Part shown: positions 1 through 12,130 of the stretch, one piece after another
How the letters are laid out: every line of letters starts with the position of its first letter
How positions within the stretch are numbered: position 1 is the first letter of the stretch
Origin: Inia geoffrensis
Taxonomy: Eukaryota; Chordata; Mammalia; Artiodactyla; Iniidae
Direction: 5' to 3'
Assembly (NCBI GenBank): GCA_036417435.1
Contig: CM070913.1
Location: 5,808,680-5,872,679 of the forward strand
Length of the DNA stretch: 64,000 nucleotides
The notes under the pieces: model-generated
The model's input: only the letters and a program-made list of their open reading frames with translations
Told to the model about the DNA's origin: nothing
The model's database searches: none
Program-made: the position numbers and the translations under genes

Positions 1-222
1 GAGATGAGTCGGTTTATATGAGTCTGATTGTCATGTTTCTTCATAGTCTTTACATTGATCCCACAAGCTTTCAGTGTTTTGCTAGTATCCTCTGTTACTT
101 GTCCAAATCCAGCCAAGAGCAAAACTTGTTTATTTTAAGAAATAAACCAAAAATGCTGAAAAATAAGTGCAAAGTAATAAGAGCTATTTTTATATACTTC
201 TTATTACCTTGTACAAACAATA

Positions 223-306
223 CACACTTACACATGCATACACACAGGCACGCACACACTCATAGACATACGCACGTGTACATACACACACACACACACA
301 CACACA
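223..306. repeat. CA-rich microsatellite
   Basis: An interrupted CA-rich run ends in an uninterrupted CA tract at 284-306. The alternating purine-pyrimidine sequence can adopt Z-DNA and is likely length-polymorphic. Confidence 0.9.
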
Positions 307-2950
307 GGATTTTTTCTGGTGTTGATACTTTAGTACTTTAACAGTTTCAAACAAAGTTTATCACCAGATTTAAATAACAAGAACATGCAGGAGGATTTTT
401 TCAGCCACAGAAAATACCAGTAGATTCGATCCTCCCCGCATGCGTACTGGTCCCTGAAGCACCCGCACAGCTGTGGGCTGATGGGCTGTTGGCCGGGACT
501 GTCTCATTGCTTCCCTCTCCCCCTCCGGTGGCAACTGAGATCTCTGAGATGTGATTAGAGAGCAGTGCTGTAGGAATTTAAGCTAAACACGTACAGCCAG
601 CCCATATGGGGCCTGGATTTATTCTGAGCGTGAAAGGAATGATTTGCTTCTTAAAACAAAAAGAGAGAGGGTTTCCCTTAGATTCCACAATTTTCCTTGA
701 AAGCACAAAGTGTTCCCAGAGCGAGGAACTGACTGGTTAGCATCCCGGCCTCCACCCCAGGTGCCCACACCTCAGTCAGGTCTTGGTCCCTCTGGCTTAT
801 CTCCTTCCTGGGAAGACGCTGGACTGGCGACCCCAGTGGCTGAGCCCATGCTAGCTCCCGGGAGCCATGGGCAGTGCCGGGAGCTGAGGGGGCGATCACA
901 CCGGAGACGGGCGACATTCCAGCACCGTGGATGCGAGTCAGCCTGTCAGCATTCCCATCAGGGACACTCTGCCTTCCGACTCGAGCTGCTGTCCACCCTC
1001 TGCTTGAGTCCCCGGGTTGACACGTCCAGGGAGAAATGAGTGGGAAGAAGGATTGTGTCACAAAACGTGTATCAGAGCGACGAGTCCACAAAAGATGTCC
1101 AAGGATGCTCACTTGTTGCCATCGCTCCTTCTGTTTCTTCTTGGAATTATTTCCCCGGCGTTATGGGAAGGCTTGTCTACCTTTCTTCTGATGAAACCAG
1201 GATCTTACAAATATCTTCAATTCACAGGAAGTTCCTAATCAGACAGCAAGAACCTCTGAGTTACGACGCTCATTTCACACTTAGGCAAACGAAGTAGAGG
1301 AGACTTCAGTTGTTTCCCCAGAGTTACCCGGCTTGCAGGTGGGGCGACAGGATTCAAGTCCAGGAAATGGGCCTCAGAGGCCCAATTCTTAAGCTTTTGT
1401 GCAAATAACAATTTGGTGCAGCATACTATGTGTGCCGCTGATCCTATGCCCCCAAACCATTTTCAGCAAATTTCTAGGTGGATTAAATCTATCAGCTACG
1501 TGAATATGGCAGAAGAGAAAGGGAAATAAATATTTGTCTTTTAGTAACATCCCCTCCACGGTGACCTCAGGTCGAAGATACATGTGGTGCCCTGAGAAAC
1601 AGCAGGCAGACTTACGTGGCACTTAGATGAGGGTCATAAGGCCAGACAGTGACTGGTACCCAAGGCGTCTGACCGGCCTGTGTTCTGTAAAGCAGGCCCG
1701 TGAGGCTGAAACGTGGATGGGGAGTGTGATGGATGAATGTGTCGCTGGTGAAGCCATAATGAAATCTCTGCTGGGTTTCTTCTTTCCTCTTTAAGATGAC
1801 GTCCGTCAAGGATAAGATGCAGAAGGAGCACAGTGTGGGAGGACGGAGGGCCGTGACCAATGCAATGTATCTTGCTCAATAAACATCCTAAGAACTAAAA
1901 ACGGTGAATCACTATGTTCTTTTTTCCTAGGGTGTCTCAGAAAAAGTAAATGTGACGCCAGCTCAGTAAGCTGGCTCACCCAGTACTAGTTTAAATGGCA
2001 CTGATCTGATAGGGGTTGGCTTGATGGTTCTCTGATTTTCTTTCTGAAACATCCATTTTGTTTACTGCATGTGAGCATCCCAAGGAGGCCCCACGTCTCA
2101 TTTCCCTCTGCATCCTCGGCTCCTACTACAAGGTCCACATGGGAATTAATGAGTGAATGGGAATACAATTAAGGAAACAGAACCAGATAAGACTGTCCCT
2201 GCCTCTAAACCCATGCTGTCCCACTCAGGTTTTATGGCATCTCATGAAATGTCTTTTTTTTTTAAGGTATGGCAAACTTCTCTAAATCAGCTCTCACTTC
2301 TCCTCCTTTTTGTTAAGCAACCTATGGTGGACTGCGTCTCAAATACTACCATGTAACTGTTTTTCCAGTTTAGAATGTTGCTTTTTAGATGTTTCACACC
2401 TTTCCTCTCCTGATGTGGGTTTTCTAGTTTGAATCAGAACTTCTGAAAACTTTTTAAAAATGTGACTGCGGTGCTTTCTCTTCCTCTCCCAGGGCTTTGC
2501 GGTTATTTTTCAGAAGTTTGTACAACGATTAGAAACTTATCCCCTTGGCCATTCCTCCTAAAATTGCTACCCTGAGACCTTACGTGCTTTAAAAAGGCAA
2601 GGCCGATTAAAATCATATTGTCCTCTATACTCGTGTGTGCGTGTGTGCGTGTAAACAGCTGTACCAAGTAGAAGAAAATCTCTAAAAATGGCAGTGATGC
2701 ACCTGACTGATGGGGTCTGTTGCCAGAGGATTGGACAAGATGGTTAGAAAGTGCAGCAAATCGCTTAAATCATAGTTAACATTCTGCCAAATATTGGTGG
2801 ATAATGAATCTCACTTATACTTAGAAGTATTTTAAAGTCTACATCAATAATGGTGGGAGTTTTGCTTGTTGTATTTACCTCTAAAATTCATAGGGAGAAG
2901 TAAGTGGATTCTTACGTATTTAGGTTGATGGAAAGGAAAACAGGCACAGA

Positions 2951-4064
2951 TATTTTTTTTTAACATCTTTATTGGAGTATGATTGCTTTACAATGGTGCG
3001 TTAGTTTCTGCTGTATAACAAAGTGAATCAGCTATACATATACACATATCTCCATATCTCCTCCCTCTTGCATCTCCCTCCCTCCCACCCTCCCTATCCC
3101 ACCCCTCTAGGCGGTCACAAAGCACCCAGCTGATCTCCCTGTGCTATGCGGCCGCTTCCCACTAGCTATCTGTTTTACATTTGGTAGCGTATGTATGTCC
3201 ATGCCACTCTCTCACTTCGTCCCAGCTCACCCTTCCCCCTCCCCGTATCCTCAAGTCCATTCTGTACGTCTGCGTCTTTATTCCTGTCCTGCCCCTAGGT
3301 TCATCAGAACCTTTTTTTTTTTTTTTCAGATTCCATATATATGTGTTAGCATACGGTATTTGCTTTTCTCTTTCTGACTTACTTCACTCTGTATGACAGA
3401 CTCCAAGTCCATCCACCTCACTACAAATAGCTCAATTTCGTTTCCCTTTATGGCTGAGTAATATTCCATTGTGTATATGTGCCACATCTACTTTATCCAT
3501 TCATCTGTCGATGGACACTTAGGTTGCTTCCATGTCCTGGTTATTGTAAATAGAGCTGCGATGAACGTGACTTTTTTTGAATTATGGTTTTCTCAGGGTA
3601 TATGCCCAGTAGTGGGATTGCTCGGTCATATGGTAGTTCTATTTTTAGTTTTTTAAGGAACCTCCATACTGTTCTCCATAGTGGCTGTACCAATTCACAT
3701 TCCCACCAACAGTGCAGGAGGGTTCCCTTTCCTCCACACCCTCTCCAGAATTTGTTGTTTGTAGATTTTTTGATGATGGCCATTCTGACCAGTGTGAGGT
3801 GATACCTCATTGTAGTTTTGATTTGCATTTCTCTAACGATTAGTGATGTTGAGCATCCTTTCATGTGTTTGTTGCCAATCTGTATATGTTCTTTGGAGAA
3901 ATGTCTGTTTAGGTCTTCTGCCCATTTTTGGATTGGGTTCTTTGTTTTTCTTGTTATTGAGCTGCATGGGCTGCTTGTAAGTTTTGGATATTAGTCCTTT
4001 GTCAGTTGCTTCATTTGCAAATATTTTCTCCCATTCTGAGGGTTGTCTTTTCTTCTTGTTTATG
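2951..4064 (-). mobile_element. 5'-truncated L1 retrotransposon, antisense
   Basis: LINE-1 3' end inserted opposite to MBP. The poly-A tail reads as poly-T at about 2953-2961, followed by a reversed 3' UTR with C-rich blocks (3060-3110, 3230-3250). The reverse strand then encodes the C-terminus of L1 ORF2: frame 3541-3864 shows the family-typical peptides [16 protein letters not shown] and [17 protein letters not shown], and a second, shifted piece lies at 3833-4069. The 12-bp target-site duplication GGCACAGATATT flanks it at 2943-2954 and 4065-4076, so both boundaries are known. ORF2 is only a frameshifted tail fragment, with no endonuclease or reverse-transcriptase core, so the copy is dead. 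The intact duplication suggests a fairly young insertion. Confidence 0.95.
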
Positions 4065-4352
4065 GGCACAGATATTATGAAGAAGTCATAACGGCTTGAA
4101 ATGCACTCAGATACTTACAGTCACAGACGCAGTTTAAAGATCAGAATACACTGGGACAAGGACACTCAGGGAGGGTCCAGGTCATAGGCCTGACTGTCTT
4201 GTATATCTGAGGATTTTATTAAATTTTATAATTTACAGGATGCTCTTATGTCTTTGTCATGAAAATTCCATTACATTGGACACACATCACCTTGATTTTT
4301 TTGGTGTGTTGCTTTTGGACATTTTGCTTATTGAAAATGTGTTATTTATGAG

Positions 4353-4689
4353 GATTTAAAAAAATTAATTAATTTATGGGTCTTCGTTGCTGCGCGCGGG
4401 CTTTCTCTAGTCACAGCGAGCGGGGGCTACTCTTCGTTGCGGTGCGCGGGCTTCTCATTGCGGTGGCTTCTCTTGTTGCGGAGCACGGGCACTAGGCGCG
4501 CGGGCTTCAGAAACTGTGGTACGCGGGCTCAGTAGTTGTGGCTCGTGGGCTCTAGAGCGCAGGCTCAGTGGTTGTGGCGCACGGGCCCAGCTGCCCCGCG
4601 GCACGTGGGATCCTCCCGGACCGGGGCATCAACCCGTGTCCCCTGCATTGGCAGGCGGATTCTTAACCACTGCGGCACCAGGGAAGCCC
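4353..4689 (-). mobile_element. CHR-type SINE, antisense
   Basis: Long tRNA-derived cetartiodactyl SINE in reverse orientation. It begins with an A/T-rich tail remnant (TTAAAAAAATTAATTAATTT) and runs through the GTTGC/GGGCTTC-rich body. It ends with the reversed tRNA promoter region (box B complement around 4625) and CCAGGGAAGCCC, the complement of the SINE head. The reading frames over it (4516-4767) are SINE translations and not genes. Target-site duplications are unclear. Confidence 0.93.
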
Positions 4690-4836
4690 CAAGGATGTTT
4701 TTTATATTCGTGGAATAGCAAGAGTATCAGGCCTCAGAAACAAGCTTTGTATTTGGACAGAACTTAGGAAGTTTCCCAGGGCAACATGTACTTTGAGCAC
4801 AGCCTCGTGCACCACGATGTGGGGGACAGATGTTTA

Positions 4837-5317
<481 letters not shown>

Positions 5318-5874
5318 CAGCAGCGGATATGGGGAGGTTGTGTGACCATGCTGTCAACCTCCACTCACTGAAAGCAAAGCGATTTGCTTTAAAGACCTAT
5401 AGCTTTTCCTCTGCACCTGAAGCGCCGTCACCCCTGACACTCCACGTTGTTTCCCTAACCACCGAGAAAGAAAACACTGTCCGTTCTAGTTGGAAGATGC
5501 TATTGATTTGTAAGGAGCATCCTGTTTTTAAAATGTGAAAAAACATACCCACAGCGATTTACAATGGCAGCTAAATTGTATTTAATTCATTACTTCTCCA
5601 ATAAAGCTTATTATTTTGTAGTTAGTGAAGGATATGATACCGACGCCAGCCGAGAAGGGAGATGTGAAACAAACACATATGATAGGAATTTATGATGATG
5701 AAAGAATCTACCGAGAAATTCCTTCTCTTCCAAGCTTTACTCTCCTCTAAAAATAAATAGGTAGACATGAAAAATTATATACTACACCACCTTTGCCTCC
5801 CTCTGCCGAAACAGAAGTTACCTCTTTTAAACTATTCTTAAACAGCATAAAATTGAAGTTTTCTCTCCAGCACT

Positions 5875-5990
5875 TGCAAGATACCAGGCACTGTGCCAGG
5901 TTTGGGGCTAGAAAGATTTATCAGGCAAGGTCCCCGTTCTCAAGAAGTTTACAGCGTGGTGGGGAGACAGAGTGATAGACAGACGGGGCG
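5875..5990 (-). repeat. Ancient L2-like LINE fragment, antisense
   Basis: Contains the degenerate series ACCAGGCACTGTGCCAGG, then a gain of ...TCCCCGTTCTCAAGAAGTTTAC and GGGGAGACAGA, which is the reversed 3' part of the old L2-type repeats found across mammals. Heavily diverged; family assignment is from memory of the consensus. Confidence 0.6.
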
Positions 5991-6299
5991 TTTGTGATGG
6001 TGTCTGCAGTAGAGACCAGCTCAGATCTATGGCTGGGGGGACAGGAAGGGGGCTGGGGGCAGGGAAGCCACTGAGGCGGGGGTGGGGGCTGGGTGAGGTC
6101 AAAATTCCCAGAGGCTCTGACCTCTGCCTGGACCCCCACCCCCACCCCCAGGTCAGGAGGTAGGGTGTGGTCCAGGCCGAGAGGTTGGTCTGAAAAACAG
6201 TGACGCAAAGTAAGCGTGGAGACCAGAGTACCAAGCGGCGGACCCTCTTGTGGATCTGGCCAAGTTAGGCACTGTCTTTAAAAGATTATGGTGTGGTGA

Positions 6300-6502
6300 G
6301 GGCTTCCCTGGTGGCGCGGTGGTTGAGAGTCCGCCTGCTGATGGAGGGGACGCGGGTTCGTGCCCCGGTCTGGGAGGATCCCACATGCCGCGGAGCGGCT
6401 GGGCCCGTGAGCCGTGGCCGCTGAGCCTGCGCGTCCGGAGCCTGTGCTCCGCAACGGGAGGGGCCGCAGCGGTGAGAGGCCCGCGTACCGCAAAAAAAAA
6501 AA
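6300..6502 (+). mobile_element. CHR SINE, sense, with 16-bp target-site duplication
   Basis: Starts GGGCTTCCCTGGTGGCGCGG (tRNA-derived head with A and B boxes; box B about GGTTCGTGCCC), continues through the GCGGAGCGGCTGGGCCCGTG body and ends in a poly-A tail at about 6492-6506. The genomic sequence AAAAGATTATGGTGTG before it (6280-6295) is repeated after the tail (6503-6518), a clear L1-mediated target-site duplication. Low divergence and the intact duplication mark it as lineage-specific. This family, known from cetaceans and hippos, is the strongest clue to the organism. Confidence 0.96.
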
Positions 6503-7706
6503 AAAAGATTATGGTGTGACTCGTTCAAGCTCCAGAAGTGTATCTTATACACCGTTGAGTAGGCGAGCAAGGCTTAAGGCAGCATTGGGCGTAACTGAAG
6601 ACGAGGCAGCAGGGTACAGGGTCCTCAGCGGGAGCCTGGTCACCTGGCAAGAGAGATGGAGAGAGGTGCCCGGTGCCTGTCGACCAGGGCAGTGTGGGCA
6701 GCGCTGTGTGTCCTGGGGGACACGGTCTCCAGGACTCCTGCTTACGTGACAAAGCAACGTCCAGAGTGTGCTGGCATTTACGTAAAGGTAAAAAGGAGGA
6801 AGAAGGGAGTGAACTTGTGCAGTGGCTTAACTGCCCAGACAGTTTTGGCGGAAGACAGAAGCTGGAAGCACATCCACGGGGGAGGTACCCGGGGATCCCA
6901 CCCTTCTCACCGTGACCCTCGCAGTGCCCTCTGAATTTGATGTCAAGTGCAGGCGTTCCATATGAAAATAATTAAATAAGCCTGATCTAGAGTCGAAACT
7001 GAACAGTATCTACTCTGTGCACTTAAAATTTTAAACTCAAAAAGAAAGAACCCTGGGGTTCCATAAAAAAGGAGAAGGGAGTCGGGTGGGAGGGGAGTGG
7101 AGAAAGCTCACCTCTGAGGGTGCAGATTCCCAGAGGAATGAGGGCGGAGGTGGGTGCCCAAGCCCAGGCCTGTGGCCCAGCCCAGCCCAGCCCAGCCCAC
7201 GTGGCGCCTGCCACTCCCCTCAGCTGGCCAGGTGGGCCGAGGACGTTCGCCTCATTCCTGCCCCCGCGAGGGGCTCTCCCGCAGGGCTGTCCTGCCCGCC
7301 GCCACCACTGAGCAAAGTTGGAATTCAGGGGAGTCAGGTCTGGTGTCAGTTTCATGCCACGCTTTAAACTCACAGCCCAAAACAACGACCAAGTGGACAG
7401 GCTCCTGAAATACATGGGATGATGTTTAGCTCGTTGAGTTTAATAACTTCAATTTCTTTTGTATGAAAATTGTATACCCGCTGGAGCAAGAGAATGCTTG
7501 CGTGCTCAGGCAGAGAAAACGAGCCGGAATTCAGAAATCCTCCCCAGCAAACACACCCTGAATTGAGATCCCATCTCACACCTGGAAGACAGACATGAAA
7601 ATGTGTTTATTGGCTCCAAAATCTATCAAGAGGAAAACGCATTAAAGCTTCTTGTTGATAAGACGCTCTGTCTTAAGAAAGGGTTGTTCTGTGTTGTTTT
7701 TTCCAG

Positions 7707-7794
7707 GATGGTGAAACTAACGGAGGAGACTCTGAAAGAAAGAGAAACCGTCGTGACCTTGCCCGGGAGACCTCAGAAGACAGTGAGGTGTTTG
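7707..7794 (+). CDS. MBP: Golli-MBP upstream coding exon (29 codons + 1 base)
   Basis: Golli-specific internal exon. The acceptor is a good pyrimidine tract ending TTTTTTCCAG at 7706. The exon reads DGETNGGDSERKRN, then RRDLARETSEDSEVF, and leaves one base (G). This matches human Golli (SETNRGESEKKRN... TTSEDNEVF) and mouse Golli (DGEIHRG... SEDSDVF), which identifies the gene. Entry phase is 0. The donor GTGCGT at 7795 is the only one that joins in frame to the exon at 35131. Golli proteins act in oligodendrocyte precursors, neurons and T cells, where they modulate calcium entry. In human and mouse the peptide continues FGEAD across the junction; here it becomes F-D, three residues shorter. 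The upstream start exon is not in the window. Confidence 0.9.
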
Positions 7795-10226
7795 GTGCGT
7801 AATATAAAAACTAGAAGATGCGATTTCATATGGGAATCGTGTGCAAACACATCCTCATTCGGAGAAGGTCCTAATTTTTTTAATTACGTGAGTAACCCGT
7901 GACTCTGTTCTCATTATTGGAAATGCAGCCTCTGTAGAAAGCTGGAGGCCGAGCCCGTTTCATCAGCCTCTTGGGAGCATAGCCGTCCTTTCCCCCGGAC
8001 GGGACTGCCCTGGCCGCCCGTGGTAGCCGCGTCCTCATCTTGTTTGTGCTTTTGGTTTTGTTTTGCGCCTTTTTGTGCCCACAGACACCGGAGACTTCCC
8101 AGAGTTTCCCTTGCTATATGCTGTTTCTCTAGTCATCTACTTGATCAGTTGGGTGTGGGCATCGGGAGGCCAAGCGGTTCTGGTAAAAACAAAAAAAGTA
8201 GCTAACGAGGAAGGGAAATAGTCCCAGAGCCTGGATACGGTGGTGTTTATTTTAACTGCGAAGAGTGACTCAGGAGGTGTTGGGAAATGTGTCTTCTGTA
8301 AAAGTTTGCTTTTTCATCGCCCTAGAGTTAGAGGTTGCCTCTCACCCCAGGAGTGAACGGGCAGGTTCCCACCCATTCCTGTGTTAATGCTGTTGGGTCC
8401 ACCTCTGCCACGTGACAGTGACCGTGGATTACTTTCCCAGCATCACAGGCCAAACTGGAACACTGGCAGACTTGCCCGTGGGCATCACTCTTTTCTCCAC
8501 GTATTCGTATTCCTGGAGTGTGAGGACTGAAAGCCAGACCCTCAGGTCTCATTTATCAAAACAAGAGGGCCCGGTTTTCTAGCTGCTAAGATAGGCCTTA
8601 GCCACGGTCATCCCAGCTTGCAGGTCTGACACTCAAGGAACAAGGCCTCCCCACCATCTTCCTGGCCTGGTCTCTGCTTATTTCTGGAAAGGGTTTCTTT
8701 ACGCTTCCCTGGTCAGACAGGAAAATCCATCCCAATTTTCTTTGCTCCTGATGTACCTGCTCTTTCTGAAAAACCCTTTCCTTCTCTATAATTCCTTCCT
8801 TCTTGAGCAGAACACGTAATCACAGAAGTAGCGCTGCCCACTTTTTCAGTATCGTAAGCTTCCATGAAAATCAACGTAACCCAAAGGCCCAGAGACAAAA
8901 CGCTGAGGATTCGTTAAATGGAAATCCGACAGGAAGTCAGTACTTGTTACTCTCTCCCGGATTCAACCTGCTTCACGATGATTTCCACAGGGATTTTTTG
9001 GACCTGAACACAGTCCAGCGCCTCTAGGTAGTGGGGTTTCCACTCCTTAGGGGCAGAGAAAGGAGTAGAGGATGGCATCCTGGCTTGGAGAGTAGCGTGT
9101 GGCCTTTGGACTATAGAGGGAGGCACGTCAGACTGTCAGTGACTTTAACACTAAATCTGCCTGTAAACCTCTAAGATAAAGGTGTCTTTAGCCCTGTATT
9201 CTAACTACATATGTGTATAAACACATAAAAGAGAATGACAAAGTAGAAGTGTCCATAGTTAGGTTCTATATATGAATAAGAGTAAGTTTTAGAATTTTGG
9301 GGGGGCTAAGCTTACTTATTTTTAAAGCAAGCATCATATTTATCATTACCCAGGTTTAGCACTTTTAGGATTATTTGAAACAACGTCAGCCAGTCTTTTA
9401 CTGTCCGATACATGCACACACACACACAACACAATTATATTGCCTGTATATAATACCTGTATGACATATCATGAAAAAGATCTATAATAAGCCTTTTCCT
9501 TGTTATAAACGTGGTGTAATTCCTGGAGAGCTTTTAAAGGCCGCCCTGTTTAACCTTCTCAAATGCATACTCAATTTGGAGAATTGTTTTATTATCTGGA
9601 GTTGAATGTGAAAGCCAATGGAAATGCACATATTTCAGCCCTGTCACAAGGTTAGATGTGCCTTGTACCTGGAAGACTTATGCCACAAGCCAGCTGCTGC
9701 CTGTCTTGTCTACTGTGACTTTGCGGTGCCTTGAACGCTGAGACAGGCTGGAATATCTGCTGATTGGAGGTACCGCTCCCAGGCCAAGCTCTCAGCCCAT
9801 CAGCTCGATTAGGGGGTGGTTCCCTAATCGTCACCTTCAGGGCATTGCAGCTGATGCCGCTGAGTCACAGCAGAGGGGAAGCGTGACCATGAGTGAGGGG
9901 GACCCAGAACACCTCCTGGGCTCCACTGCTCTGTGCTCTGCCGTCCTGAGTCACACGGACGTGGGCACTCCAGAGCCGTCGGGCGTCTGCTTTTGAGGTT
10001 CATAGTCTCCCAGTCATAATGCTTTCCTGGGGTCCAAAGCCACCCCAGTCTAAAGGTGCAGAGTGATGGGGGGAAAAGAGGCTGAAATAATCTTGGCTAT
10101 CCATCTTGACCATCTACTTTTGGAGGAAATATGTATGATTTCCTTTTAAATCCTGAAGCGTTGTACAAATGTCACTTGGGGTGAACTCAGCAGCTCCCTC
10201 CCGCTTTACAAACAGGCCTTTCCCAT

Positions 10227-10430
10227 GGGCTTCCCTGGTGGCGCAGTGGTTGAGAGTCCGCCTGCCGATGCAGGGGACACGGGTTCGTGGAAGATCCCAC
10301 GTGCCGCGGAGCGGCTGGGCCCGTGAGCCACAGTTACTGAGCCTGCGCGTCCGGAGCCTGTGCTCCGCAACGGGAGAGGCTGCAGCAGTGAGAGGCCCGC
10401 GTACCGCAAAAAAAAAAAAAAAAAAAAAAA
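10227..10430 (+). mobile_element. CHR SINE, sense, with internal deletion
   Basis: Same family as the copy at 6300, beginning GGGCTTCCCTGGTGGCGCAG and ending in a 23-base A tail (10408-10430). After GGTTCGTG the copy jumps to GAAGATCCCAC, so about a dozen bases that include the end of box B are missing. A short possible duplication, CTTTCCC, flanks it at 10218-10224 and 10437-10443. The loss in box B should impair RNA polymerase III transcription. Confidence 0.93.
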
Positions 10431-11965
10431 GGTGGTCTTTCCCTGACTAGACAGAAATTCCCCGAATCTAAGAAGAAAGCACGCTTTCGTGATGGTCCAT
10501 GAAGCAGCAGTCAGCAGCAGCCACTTAACGATTCTCTTCAGGCTCCTGGTGTGTCAGCAGAATTGGGGGCCGGTGAGGGATGCGGGGGAGGCCATTAGCC
10601 TTCCCCTAACCCACGACTTCAGGACACTCGTACTCAGGCTCGCGGTGGAGGTTAGGAAGGCCAGCTTTGTGAGAGTCCTGTGAGGAGTCCCGACTGGGGA
10701 CCCTCCTGGAGAGTCCAGAGGCTCTGTGGCCGGCGCTGACCCCCGCACAGGTGCCTGAGTCACTGGCTCACGTGTCTGACGCATGAGTTGCGCAACTTAA
10801 ACCAGGGCAACTTCCTCCGTGTGGGGGGTAACGCCTTAGGACTGACTTGGCAAGGCGCTTAAGAGTTTTATTTACTTTTTCATTCTCTGGGAGAGTTTCA
10901 CTGAAGGATTTAGATCTAAGTAATAACTCATTGGAGCGCACTTGTAAATCTCCTGTAATTTCTCCTCTGACTGTGGGGCGTTACACTTGGGGAGTTTTGC
11001 CTGGTCACCCAAAGAGGAAGGAAACATCTTAGGGCTCGGGAGCCCTACAAGAGCCACGTGCTTTCTGGGCTTTGGGGAAGCAGGGTGTTTTGCAGTGGGA
11101 CAGTTGCTGAGCTTTTTTTGGAACCTCATGGCCACACACATGGCACAAGCTAGCCCTGTCATTTGGAATCCAGGTAGGAAGGAAGGCGGGCCTTCACCCC
11201 CACCCCCGTCCCCCAGAGCTAAAGCAGGGGGCTAAAGCAGGGGCAGGTAATTCAGCCGAGGTGAGCAGAAGCCCTAGGTCTCCCTAACTGTACCCACGAA
11301 GGAGCGAGGTCTCCAAGAGAGGGCACCCCTGCTCTTTCCAGAGCAACTGTGGATCCTCCCAGATGCGACCCTCATCTCAAAAGTCAGAGCAGAGGGGTGA
11401 GTGCCTGTCACGTTGGGTGAACGCTAGTGCAACTCCACAGGGTCATAGGATTGTGAGAACGCGGCCGCGCGTCAGGTCAGAGCACTTTACGCAGCTAAGC
11501 CACGTGCGCGTTGCAGGGAAGGGCAAACTCCTGTGACAATCACTAGTTCAGTGCTCAGATAATGGAGAGAGAGAGTTGTCGATGTTTAATGTTTAGGGGG
11601 AAAGCATTCATATTAGAAACATTTGCGTGTATGTCGAAGTATATAATGAGAAAGTGTATAATATTGTATATTATTAATAATTATATATTTTTCAGTGGGT
11701 AGAAATATGTATATGAATGCATATATGTGTGCCTTTATTTCACAAGGCTCGAGTTAACTTGCAATAAGAAAAAGAAACAAAATACAAAAAAACATAAAGC
11801 AGAGATGAAGTAAGTCCACGTACATTTGTTGACTGCGCAGCGGTTGCTGTGTTGAACTTATTTAACCTGTAGTTTCCCAGCTGCCCGATGGAAAGTGAGA
11901 CCTTGTTCGTCAGCCTTTCCTTTCACACAGGACATAGCCTCCCTCCTCCCTCCGCCTACCCCCAT

Positions 11966-12130
11966 GATTTATCTCTGTGGTTTGGGGCAATGTACTCCCT
12001 CATCTTTCTGTGTCTTGGTTTCCTCGCCAGCGCGTAGGGGTGATAACAGAGCTGCCCGTGAGAAACAAACGAGCTGGCACCTGTGTGTCACTCCCATCTG
12101 CCACGTGACAGCTGTTGTTATCAGACAGGT
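11966..12130 (+). repeat. MIR SINE fragment, sense
   Basis: Degenerate core of the ancient tRNA-derived MIR family. TTTGGGGCAATGTACTCCCT and TCTGTGTCTTGGTTTCCTCG match the MIR core region, followed by GGGGTGATAACAGAGCTG. Strongly diverged. Confidence 0.65.

Noticed and set aside
3541..4069. Reverse-strand frames resembling reverse transcriptase ends
   Set aside because: These are frameshifted remnants of L1 ORF2 inside a truncated retrotransposon, not a gene.
5630..5670. Possible Golli start exon (reads ...TPAEKGDVKQ, recalling the AEKAS of Golli)
   Set aside because: Only AEK matches; the preceding conserved GNHAGKREL is absent and no splice donor follows in phase.
7603..7902. 99-codon + frame covering the Golli exon in another frame
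   Set aside because: It overlaps the real exon out of frame and runs into intron; the homologous frame is the one with DGETNGG...SEDSEVF.
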